DNA from: Ailanthus altissimus
Lineage: Eukaryota; Streptophyta; Magnoliopsida; Sapindales; Simaroubaceae
Assembly: GCA_946807835.1 (NCBI GenBank)
Contig: OX327686.1
Location: 15,686,001-15,750,000 of the forward strand
Reading direction: 5' to 3'
Length of the DNA stretch: 64,000 nt
Shown: in pieces, positions 48,130 through 59,452 of the stretch
Layout of the letters: each line of letters begins with the position of its first letter
How positions within the stretch are numbered: position 1 is the first letter of the stretch
Made by a program: the position numbers and the translations under genes
The notes under the pieces: model-generated
The model's input: the letters and a program-made list of their open reading frames with translations, nothing else
What the model was told of the DNA's origin: nothing
Databases searched by the model: none

Positions 48130-50781
48130 TGTATCCCATGCTAATTGGGTAATTTCACACTCGATCGGAGCGCCGGAGGACCTTAGAATATTTTTGGAAT
48201 TTTTTTCTATTGGCTTGAAAAAGAAAATTCTATTTTACTACATCAATTTGCATTTAAGGGTGATGTATGGAACAAGCCTTTGTTGAAAAACATAATCCAT
48301 ATATTAGATAATTGACCAATTAGAAGAAATTTCATGGATTACTAAGTTGAAAATTCTAGTTAGTTCTGTGGACTATTCTAACTAGATAGTTACAAATGAA
48401 CTAATTACATAATTAGTTTTCAACTAATGACAAATTAGTAATTTTGTGTAAGTTGAAGGGCAAAATGGTCAATTGAGGGAGCACTATATATATGTTGGAA
48501 GTGTGTAGAATTTTCAAGTGATCAAAAAGAAAACACTTAGAGCAAAAGAGAGCAAATTTGAGCTTGAAGGGTGGTGGTGCTACAGTGACCTTTCAAGTAT
48601 TTTTTTCATGCTTAATCAAGCTAAAATAAGGTTACATATGAATCCCTAAGCTCAATTGAAGCCTCAATTAGTGAAAATTCAAGAAAACGAGGTAATAAAA
48701 GCATTATTTTATGAGTTTGATAAGTGAGCTTTCAAGAATGCTTCAATTGATATTCTTGTGTGTATTCTTGGCTTAGATTGAGTTGAATTCTAGTGTGGAG
48801 CTTGAAGGAGTCATCAATTTGAAGAAATTGGCAAGGTAAGAACTAGAGTTTTGGGTGATTTGCATGTAGACACTTCAATTGGTTGTAACTAAGCAATTAG
48901 AATGAAATTGGCTTCATTTTGATGTAATTGGAACAAAAAATTGAGAAAAGAAATGTGTTAGAACATAGGGTGAAATTCTGCCACTTTAGGGAAGTTAGGG
49001 ATTGAGTGGTGTTTTGATTGAGTTGTTGTATGTAAATGGTGCATATTGTAAATTGAATGTATATGGTTGATGGAAAAACCAAAAATGAAGAAAATGGGAC
49101 ATAATTGTCCATTTTGGAAAGGTGAAGGGCAATTATGTCCAACTAAGTTATAAAGCGATCAATAATTTTCAGGGCGCCGGATGGTGAGTTAGATTAGATT
49201 AAATGGCTTTGTAAATAAAAATCGAAAATTAGTATCCATCCAGGCTTTGTGTGCCGATTAGGGCGTTTAGTAGTTAAATGAGATTCTAGCATTTGATTTG
49301 ATTCTAAATGTCATTTATAGCGCGTAGGTGAAGATAACCGAGAGCGGTAACAGGAGCAGAAATCAGGAGTGAAATTGAGCGCGGAGCGGTTGTGAGTGAA
49401 AATCTGCCATTTCTTTTGCTTTTCGTTTATTATGTTTTTGCATAATGAATATATATGTTTTATGAGCTTTCGATGCATAAACATGATTTATGATCTTGAT
49501 ATATATTCATAGACATGCTTTTACATGTTCAACTTGAGAAACAATTTTAAATTTCCTGCATCCGTTTTAAAGGCCATTGGTACCCTTAGATTGTAGTGGT
49601 GATGATTGTATTAGACCCAGCCGGTATATCCCATGCACATGGGCAGGTCTTGGGGGTGTGTCACTAACTTCAGGAAGTCGGGATGTTGAGTCATGTGAGT
49701 CTCTCTATGTGTACGGGGTATTGTCTCGCTATATATATGCGATGTAGGATTCCGCTGCATAGCTAGTGAGATGTCTTGAGATGTCACTGCGGGTGTCGCT
49801 AGTTGAGGTGCCCTGTGACCTACTCACATGTGCGGTGCTAGTTGAGTCACTGCATGAGTATAAAGCTTTAGGGTCATTATTGGTACAATTTAGAAAGAAA
49901 ATGATCGAGCGAGGACTTTACCAGTTTTCGATTTACCGATAGCATTTATGCATTCATATGTACACAGCAGTTATTATGTTATATAAATTCTGGATATTGT
50001 TTTCCAAAGATATAGATAAAACCCGCTCGGCAAGATTTCATTAGCATATGATATTAGAAATCGTTTTACAGCTTTAAATCAGTTTTAGAAGCATGATTTA
50101 TGCATGTACTTAGAATTTACTATCTATGCATGATGTTATTTTATTTGAAATAGTAATTACACTCACTGAGCTCCTTTAGCTCACTCGTTTTGTATTTTAT
50201 GTTTTCTAAACCCCTTCCCAAGTGCAGGTCTCGATACGCAAACTGCTGATTCTCATATTGCCAAGTAGTGGGCCAAATCGGAAGATCATTTTTGTATATG
50301 TAAATGTGCTAAATAGCAGTCTTTATTTTATGCACAGTAGTTGTAGGCATGTATATTTGTATGTATGTTTTGAACCAACAAGAAGTGATTTCGATATTAT
50401 GATGATCGTTTTTACTTTTTATGAGTATGCTCATTTTGTGATTTAAATGGAACTATTGAGTTGTGTTGGATTTGATTTGGAAAGGACCGAAGGTCCGAAT
50501 TGGTAGTATTGAGAAGTGTTTGAAATAGAAATGAAACTTCTTTGCAGGTTTTTATATGGATTTTCTAAAAAATAGGGGAAACTCTGTCCGATTTTTAAAA
50601 AAAATTAAGATGTCATTTTCATGTATATTACAAGACTTTCTTAGTAGTAGCAAGAACTAAAAAGGGGTTCGCCTCGCAAAAATTTCTCAACTTACCTAGT
50701 TATATTATGAGGAACTTCCGTCGAGGTGCCCGGCAGGGCTGCTGGGACCTACAGTAGAGGATCTCGGGGCGGGTCCTATCA
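48130..50781 (+). mobile_element. 2.65-kb LTR of family G (inverted copy of 21,779-24,550)
   Basis: Matches the reverse complement of 21,779-24,550 throughout, e.g. 'ggtaatttcacac' at the left, 'gggcaggtcttgggggtgtg' near 49,645, 'ctcactgagctcctttagct' near 50,162, and the end GGGCGGGTCCTATCA. The left end lacks about 135 bp compared with the complete copy, and no target duplication was found, so it may be truncated. Confidence 0.85.
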
Positions 50782-51856
50782 GTTGTTAATTAATAGGATG
50801 TTGACAAGTGGCATAATTTGGTTCATGATTTGATTTTACCTTAGTTTTACCATTTAACCTTGGTAGTAAAAACTAGTAAGGTAAAAAGTAATTATTCAAA
50901 ATTATTTTGAATAATTAAATTAGATATTATTACTATATTATTAGATAATATGATAATATATTAATCAAGGCCATTGTATTTTAATATAATGAGGGGCCTA
51001 GATGTTGGTCATTTATTTACTTAATATAATTAAAATAATTATATTTGTTAGGTAATGATTTATTTAGGTGGTCATTATTCTAGTGCTTAATAACTTAATT
51101 TTAAGTGGGAGACTAACAATTAAATTAATGGAGCACTTGTTTTTGTTTTATCAAAAAGTGTTGAATAACAAAAATATAAAATAAAAATTAAGCTAACATT
51201 TGATTCATTCATTCATTTTAAAGGAGAAAATATGGTTAAACAGTTTCAAGGTAAGTGCGAGAGTTTTGGTTTTGTGTTTTTCTAGTGTTAAAAGCAAAAA
51301 TAAATTCTCTTCATCTTCTTCTCTTATGAATGGATCAACATGAATAAATGAAAATGGAGAAAAAGATTAGTAATTATAGATAAGAGTTGTGCTAAAATTA
51401 ATTAATCTATGAAAATTGTTTCCATCTTTAAACAAGAGTTGTATGTAAATGTTTACCATCTCCAAGAATCAAATAATTTGTGTTCAAAGAGTTTGAATAC
51501 ATGTACTGGAAATTGTAAAACTAAGCTACCATTCTAGCTACATAATTCCACCAAACCGTTAGGACTAGAATTGTTCTACAATTCACTTCAAGGTGAGCTC
51601 TTCAATTGAATTGTTAGAGGACTTGAAGAATTTGTAAAGCTACCTTCATTAGATAAGTATTCTTTACATTTTATTTTTTAAGTAATACAATTGTTCATCA
51701 TGTATAAGTTATTGTATAATAGTTATACTTGAGCATATATGTGATATATGTGGTTAAATTTGTTAAATTGAGTGTATTTGTTAACATGTTTCTGCTGCAT
51801 GTAGTAATTTTTGAAATTATGTATACACTCGTATATCACACACTCAATTTTTAACA
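50782..51856 (+). mobile_element. Possible truncated copia LTR
   Basis: AT-rich, non-coding. Near the right end 'ctgctgcatgtag' and a terminal ..TTTTTAACA (to about 51,856), then 'atctggtagc' resembling a decayed Met primer site, suggest the 3' part of a copia LTR. No clear partner in the window. Weak call. Confidence 0.35.
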
Positions 51857-52930
51857 ATAAGTATCTGGTAGCAATCCTTTAAAAAGGCTATAGGTAGATG
51901 AGCATCATCGGGATTTTTGATCCACATATATATATGTTTCTGAAGCGCTTGATATAATCTTTTAATGCCTCTTTGGGTCTTTGCTACACAGTTAATAAGT
52001 TAAATATGTTGAGTTGTTGGTGAGTTATTTGGAAGTGGTTAATCAAACAGCTCATAAAAGTTGTTGATGAATTTGAACGATCTTGAAGGCAAGTTCTGAA
52101 ACTAAATCACGACATTACCAGTTAGCGTTAGAGGGAACAACTTGCACTTAAATGCTTCACTATAATCTTCTAGAGATACGATCTGCTTGAATAAATACAC
52201 GTGGCTAACTAGATCAGTGTTTGCTTCATATGTTCTGAATTGAGGCATGTGGAAGTTGGGCAGCTTCTTTTGATTCACGATTTCTTTCACAAATGGAGAT
52301 TCTTGCAATTTCTAAGTTGTGAAGGAATAAAAAGCGCTTGGGGCAAGAATTTGATGGCTTTGCAAGTGTTCGTCTAATAACTCCTGCATGCAAGCTTTCA
52401 ACTCTTCTTCAGGCAGATAAGTTGCAGGTAGTGGTTTGGTAATTGTTATAGTAGGAATGAATGGTATAGTCGCAGCTGGAAAGACTCACGGTAATGTGTT
52501 GCGAATCAGTAACTTTACTGTAAAGTATACTTGGGGTTGTTGGGTTGCCTGCATATTTGAACTTACATGCCTGCTGTTACTTGAGCTGCATGTGGTGGCA
52601 TTATTGTGCAAAATGTTATAACACTTTTGGGGGACTCGCATCATTGTGCCAATTAGATTTATAGCTCTTCATTATACTTCAATACTTCTTACAAGTAGTT
52701 CTACTGCTGCGCAAAGGTCTTGGAAAATTGTTCCATTTGAGCGACCTGCACATTGAGCTTTTATTCCATAGCTGATATCTAATTAGCAACTTGTGGTGGA
52801 GTTATAGGTGGCAGTGTATTTAAGGGAGCTGGGACTTGTTGGGCCGTAATTTGCTGGCTATAAATTTCTTCTTGATTCTTAAAAGTTTTTATCATATTAC
52901 TGGAGTGAAACTTCATTTGCTTTAGAAGAC
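51857..52930 (-). pseudogene. Ty3/gypsy gag remnant (Tat/Retand-like)
   Basis: The minus-strand stretch 52,102-52,308 reads SPFVKEIVNQKKLPNFHMPQ, then FRTYEANTDLVSHVYLF and FPLTLTGNVVI, the start of the retrotransposon gag domain. The next codon, normally Trp, is TAG. Upstream on minus (52,930-52,600) is a Gln/Pro-rich stretch and a QVAQMEQFSKTFAQQ helix-like segment. Downstream to 51,857 similarity goes on with stops. No protease or pol follows. Confidence 0.68.
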
Positions 52931-53445
52931 GCACGAGTTTGGCATTTGTCTATCCTTGTATCTTTACCGATATTTTTTGAGTTTTTATTTGGGAAGGAGT
53001 AGAAAATAACCTGAAATGCTAATTTCCTTTTGCAAAGATAATAATACTCGTGTCAATTTCTTTAAGTTCGGCATTTATAAATAACATATTAATTATAAAT
53101 TTGAAAATAAATGCTTGCGTTATTGATGATCTATTTATTATTCGTATTGATTAATATAGACATAGTGTATAAGATATTAAAAAAGCATTTTAAATAAGAA
53201 GGATCAATTCTATAAGCAAACCTGCGAGTTGTACAAGTCCTTACAAAAGCTCTTTGTCATGGATCACTATATACCATGAATTATCGTGCTCCACGAGTTG
53301 ATGTCTTTTTATCTTCTAATGAAAATAATTTACTGCAGAGGCTTAATCTCAACATAACATATAGTTAACTTATTGTGAAATAATAAAACCATAAATAACT
53401 TTGAGATATAGTAACTTATATAAGTATATTGCAAACATGACTAAG
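52931..53445. other. Stretch without recognised features
   Basis: AT-rich, no domain, no clear repeat boundary. Probably leader sequence of the gag relic on its left. Confidence 0.35.
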
Positions 53446-55525
53446 TATTGGAAATAGTGCTTACATGTCACTCCAATATTGTATGAATATTAATTGTTTA
53501 ATATTTATACAATAAGCATTTCGAATAAAATTATTAATATTAAATATATATGGTAATATGCTTTTAACTTTCAGATATTGTATGATCTGAAGTAGTTCAG
53601 ATCTGATCTAAAGTCTAAAGAAGTTTAAACCAAGGCTAAGAGATAACACTGTTGAGAGTTATAAATTGCTAAGAGTTTGCAGGTTATAAGAGTTAGCGAA
53701 ATATAAAGAGTTAGAGCCTTATTTAAAATAGGACAAATACCCGAGGGTATATTAGCAATGACACATAATTGTAAAGGATTGCAAATAGTGCTAAGAAATT
53801 CATTATGCAAGTATGTTCTCGAACGTTATATTTTTGATATATTTTTACTGATATAGGTCTGTCAGTGAAAATATTATTTAACATAAATTGGTGTATGTCT
53901 ATATTTGGATGGTCCAGATGATTAATCTTAGCAAACCATGAGTTTAGTAGAAGCTTGTATAGATATACAGGTATTTAGTGAGGAGTGAGTACTGAATAGA
54001 CTCAATTAGGATCTCTAATAGATATCCCATAAAGCCATCAATTGAGGATCCTTCCGAGTTGAATAGTATTCGTGGTCTCTTAACCTGAGTACCACGGTAG
54101 ACTTGTGAGTAATCCACTATTCTTAGGTTCCACACATGTCAAAGACCTTTCATGGTCTGATCCATAGGTGTCGTTAGGTATGGTCCGATGCTCATACAGT
54201 CTAGTGTATGTAGATATAGAATCCGTCAGGTCATATGGGTGAGTTGTATATACAGAAGCTTGAAGATTGTATTTCAGAAAATCTTATAGCCATAAGTAAC
54301 AAAACTTGAGAAAGAGTTTCTTGTAAGAGAAACAATATCGCAAAAGTGTTTGTGAATATTGATTATGGGAATACAAAGCTGGACATAAGTTCTAAAGTCG
54401 AGCATATGAAGACTTGACGGTGATGCTCTGTGTCTCTGCTCTCTCATGATATATATGACGGATGGATTATACGAATATGTATTAACTTCAACTTGTATGA
54501 TTCAACGCGCTGTATTGTTATTTTCATAACATGTGTATGGGGTATCATTTATGGACTTATGAAAGAGCTCTATAAGATAAAACGGGTGTGAACCTATAGA
54601 GTCTTATTATATGAAGTATACTTGTTGTGCATTGGAATACCTCACCGGATTGAATAGTTCAATCTAGAAAGTTTTCGAAAGGAGAATTATTTTAAGGTCT
54701 CTCAAAAAAATGATAGGGTTTAAGTGTTAAGCCCATGATCTTAGCAAGTGAGACTTGTCACTTTATCCTTTTTATTGAATGCCACATGCCATACCATTAA
54801 TTTGTAATAGCATTACACATGACATGTTTTAATTGGCCCATTCTTTTATTAAGTGTTAATATATGATTTAGCCAATTGAAACAAGTTATAAAAGTTGGCA
54901 TCAAAATGAACATGATTGCATACTTAGTCATGCTTTTTAACATGAGCTGGCGTGAGTTAAATAGCAAATGGCCATTATGATAACTATTATATTTATCAAG
55001 CATAAGTTGTGAACACCATTTATATTTAAAGTCATTGTCATGCTTTTGTATTAAGTATGACATGTCCTTTAGTAAAGCAATCTTTGCCATTAATCATCAT
55101 GAAATTCAGCCAAGTCTTTCTTTAATATAACTCATGCTTTTAACAAGCATGACAAGGAAAAATTTATGCCTTGTCATGCATTTTGTCATTTAGCCACCAA
55201 TTTGCTTCTAATTGGCCAAATTTTAGGGAATGGCTATAAATAGCTAGCTCTATTCCATTTGCAAAACCAAAAGTAAGAATAGCAAATAAAAATTGAGAGG
55301 GTTAGGAGATAATAAGTGAAGAGAAAAGAAAGTTACTATTTTAGATCAAAGAATCTCATTGTCTTCGACTAGAATTATATAAAACATGCTTCAAAGATGA
55401 ATTTCATATTATTTCATTAGTATAATGACATGTTTAATTTATATTCTGCTGCATATTTTTGGCATGTGTACTATTTAAATTAAAATTAAAATGTATACAT
55501 TCACCCTACGCATAACATACTTTCA
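53446..55525 (+). mobile_element. Solo copia LTR with perfect TSD
   Basis: Begins TATTGGAAATAGTGC (expected TGTTGG..) and ends ..CATACTTTCA; flanked by CTAAG at 53,441-53,445 and 55,526-55,530. 2,080 bp. Same subfamily as 28,816-31,087 but with a single copy of the segment triplicated there. Contains a possible TATA context near 55,236 (ggctataaatag). Confidence 0.9.
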
Positions 55526-55530
55526 CTAAG

Positions 55531-56640
55531 TACAAATATAACTTTGTAAATAATCATTATTTAATTCTAATAAATAATTATAAATATTAAAAATAAAGTA
55601 ACACACTTATTGAGATAACAACATGATTAATAAGTGGTGATCATGTGTTTGGACGATGGAAAGTTAATAAAATTTGAGTCATGGCATAAATAATTCATGC
55701 TTATAATCTTTAATGTTAAAGTAAAACAACAAATAATTATAATAAACAAAATAATTAAAGCATTGATATGCTTCCCATTTTTTTAATAATAAAAGGTATG
55801 ATCAATGAAATAAATAAGGAATGAAATGTAATAATGAATAGAATATTTATTTTATAATAATAAAATTAGACTAGTACATTTAAGACTTTTACATGTGCAC
55901 CATGAGATAAACAACAATGAGAAAATAATAAAACAATGGCTTATTTATTTTTGCCCCAACAACTTTTTGTAATAAAGTAAATGGCCTAATAATAATAGTG
56001 AATGCTTTTTTAAATGTAATGCTTCTTAATATAGCGGTACAAATACCAATAACAAGTCATTGCAAATATCATAGACTTTACTATTTAAAGAATTAATAAA
56101 ATAATTTATTAAAATTTTAAATAATGATAAAATACATATGGGTCGAGATAATTTCACTTTTCAAGACTCATTGACCCTATTTATTCTATTTTTCTTGTAA
56201 TATTGAAATAATTAAAATAATTATAAAGAGATAATAAAATGTGCAAGACCCAAGATGGTTCTACTTTTTTAGACATAATACTAGTGGTCTCGCACACCAC
56301 TTTTTTTTCATAATATTAGAATTTAAAAAAATAATTAAATAAAAAAAAGTGGTTGAGAAAGCATAGGTGAAGTAGTTTATTTTTAGTCACTTTTGTAGGC
56401 ACTTTTTTAAATTTTTTGGGCATTTTTTTAAGTATTTGAGTCTTAAATCTTTCTCTTTCTTCTTCTTTTTGAATAATATATATATATATATATATATATC
56501 TCAAAAAGTGGTATTTTTAACTAACCTAAATTTTACGTAAGTCATTTTTTACATTTTTTTATTTTCAAATAAAAGCAAAAAAGACGTGTTATACCATTAC
56601 TTGGTGTTTTTAAATAAATTATGACTATTGAAATATTTTT
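55531..56640. other. AT-rich intergenic sequence
   Basis: No open frame, domain or repeat boundary recognised. Has an AT dinucleotide run near 56,476-56,500. Confidence 0.5.
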
Positions 56641-57270
56641 TATCAAATAAATAGATCACCCAAAATTAATGTAAATAATTAAATGATCCTAAATACTTAT
56701 CAAAAATCGCGTGATCAAAATACAACACCAAACAATTTGAACAAAATCAAGATCATCACCAACTCATTTTATAATTGTGTGATCTTATGGTGATCAAATC
56801 TTGACCATATGATTATGTATATTAATGGATCAAAATCTTAATCACATGATAAAAATTATAATATTCGTATAAAATCAATTCAAACCATTTCAAAAATACT
56901 AATAAGCCAATATGATTAACAAAGCAATATCATATGGATGTGAAAGTAAAATGCAAGATCAAGATTTAGATCATAGAATATCAAGCCGCCCATAATAGAT
57001 CATGAATCGGATGATTATTTACTAACGATTATGGCCATCACAATATTCTAAAGTTAGATCACAAATCATTCATGTTATAGATCAGTTAAATCTTAATCAT
57101 ATGGTATTTGATCACGGCTACAATTTTGAGACCAGATCTAACTATTTGATCTTGATTTTGGACATGGAATCTGAACCGGTGATCACGATCAGACGTCGTT
57201 TGATTATTTCAAAAGCATTGATCAAGATTACTAAAGCTGAGTCAAGTAATTAGATCACATGAAATTTACA
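56640..57270. repeat. GATC-rich degenerate tract
   Basis: By eye about 18-20 GATC sites in 630 bp of AT-rich DNA, mostly inside phrases like 'gatcaaaatctt', 'atcacatgat' and 'cttgatc' in both directions. Looks like a decayed array or fold-back of a short GATC-containing unit. No coding. Confidence 0.55.
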
Positions 57271-57339
57271 AGAATAAATGCTAGAGCTAGGCTAAACAAT
57301 TGAATGATTGCTAAAAGTAATATTAAAATTATTAAAAGT

Positions 57340-58776
57340 ATTACGAGAGCAATTTTTTTTTTTGAAAGGAGAATGATTTCATATCATATCATTAATATCA
57401 TCAAGATATTACAACAGATGCCTTTGATACACATATCAAAGAAATAGCAGAATAAGATAATTACATCTTGAAATCATTTGAGCCAAAACTCTTACAAAGA
57501 AAAGTGGTAGTTATACCCATCTTGGGTAATAACACATACCAATTCTTTCAAAAGAAAGAGATATAACACCTTTTCGTAAAAAAGGAAGATAGACCTTTCC
57601 GTAGAAAGAAAAAATAGACCTCATATAGGAGGAAAATACAGATCCTTTAAGAAAGGGAGAGATTATTGTTGCATAAAAATAAAGTTAAGTCAAACAAATA
57701 CTCCATTTTGCAAAAACCAAACAAATAGTAACCAAGCAACCGGCATATATATCAGAACCACAATGAGCCTAAAACCATCGGACGGGAGCACAGCTACTGA
57801 GAGAGGTGATTGCACAGGTGCAGAGGCTGAATGACGGCTATAGTCAGTAAGACAGTGAGTTCAGGGAGATGGCCATGGGGTTGCACGGCATAAGTGGCTA
57901 TAGTGTTGTATGTTAAAAGCCGCGCAAAACTGGATCTAACTGGAGCACGACTAGAGAACGGTCGATGAAACAACTGGTGACTACTCCGGGAGCTCGATGG
58001 TATCGAGGAGACTCTGCGACAGTTGGATGATCACGGACATTACATAGGAGCTCGCGGGCCAGAATGTTTTGCTCCATCTGAAACAAAAAAGGAAAATAAA
58101 CAAACAAAAAAAAACACAGAGCCATGGAGACATGGAGGCTGAAACTACACTCAAGCGAGCTCCACATCAAGCACTAAAGAAGCAAAACTGTCGAAGCAAG
58201 TCGCGGTGTCGAAAATGCCATCAAAGGTCGGCGGCCCCATGAGCCGACGAAGAAAAAGATATGCAATGGTGTCCTGTTCTGTTTGATGGCAACAATAAGG
58301 TTCACCACCGCAACAAGAAGGCTGAGAGGAAACACCGAAGACACCAATAGTACATCGACGACAGCGCAGCATGAAGAGACGCCGTGGTGCCGAATCCTAG
58401 AAACGCCGTGGGCAGAAGTCCAGAAACGCAGCACAAGGAGATTTAAGCTCACTGAGATCCATCCGGAAGCAACCACCACCGAAGACACTGACGGTGCGAC
58501 ACCACCAAGGACCCCAACAGCAGCGTGGTGATCGGAAGGAGACGCCGGCCTGACAGAAACAGCCTGAAAAGCCAAACAGCAAAACAGAAACAGAAAAAAT
58601 GAAGCAAAACATGGGAAACATAGATAGAATGAAGAAGACGAGCGATTGTACTTTTAGTCTCAGATCCACCGAAAAAGAAAAAACCCATTCTCTGGTGGAT
58701 AGTGGGAGTGGTGGCGGCGGTCTTTGCTTAGGATTTTTTAAATTGAGAGGTTTTTTCATTCATTACAAGAGTAATT
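57340..58776 (-). mobile_element. Non-LTR retroposon with poly(A) and target duplication
   Basis: On the minus strand an insertion of about 1.4 kb ends in poly(A) (poly-T at 57,353-57,363 on +), preceded by 'gaaatcattctcctttc'. Flanks attacgagagcaa (57,340-57,352) and attacaagagtaa (58,762-58,774) match at 11 of 13 bases with only transitions, a target-primed insertion footprint. The 5' half (57,770-58,740) is GC-rich compared with its surroundings and has overlapping frames of up to 133 codons, none with a domain I recognise. No RT. Either a non-autonomous LINE derivative or a processed retrocopy. Confidence 0.7.
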
Positions 58777-59109
58777 AATCGGTCAAGCAGCCAATTCTTT
58801 GAACACGGTTAACACGTGAATTGATACAATAATTCTTTATAAAAAAAATTTAGAAATCAGAACTAATGGATCTGAAATGATTGTTTGAGATTGTTTCTTT
58901 TATTTTTTTTTCAAGCCAAAACTGATTGTTTACTACTTGAATAATCGTGATGCGATTGCTAGTAAATTTAACATGCACGATTATTGATAACATTGCAATT
59001 AATCTACATAAATTCTGAAAATTTTGAAATTAAAGGGAAATCATACTAAATTTGTGTTTGAAATCAAGAATCACTCAATTATTTAATGTTACTTTTCACA
59101 AGATAGCTC
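58777..59109. other. AT-rich spacer
   Basis: Nothing recognised between the retroposon and the dispersed repeat. Confidence 0.5.
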
Positions 59110-59345
59110 CAAATAAAGGATTATGGATCTCCATCGATTCTTGATCTCAAGCCTAATTGGTAATTTTTAGAGAAAAATTAATTTTAGAGAGAGTAGTTTT
59201 TGAAAAAATATATTGTGTGTCTCGTTAATGCCTTTAGGCCTACGGAAAAGTTTTTAGATTAAAAGAGTTATAATAATGTCTTTGATGAGCCTTTTATATT
59301 CTTAATGGTTTTTTTATAAAAACAAATAAGGAAAAAGACCATTTT
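59110..59345. repeat. Dispersed repeat, copy 2
   Basis: Similar to 44,265-44,510 in the same orientation (roughly three-quarters identical by eye). Shorter in the middle: the 'tttttatagtgagggg' part is missing. Confidence 0.7.
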
Positions 59346-59452
59346 TGTTTTGAATTCTCCGTATTTGTCTCTCTTTGTTAAACTTGTTATCGTTAGATTT
59401 TATTATTAAAGAAAAAAGTCGAAACTCAATAAGAAAATATACATACACTCTA

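Noticed and set aside
48125..50786. Target duplication for the 48-kb family-G LTR
   Set aside because: TAGTT on the left and GTTGT on the right do not match in register, and the left end lacks about 135 bp, so I treat it as truncated.
58174..58759. Overlapping open frames of up to 133 codons on minus in a GC-rich stretch
   Set aside because: No domain, several frames open at once (a GC effect), and the stretch lies inside a retroposon footprint. Not called as a gene.
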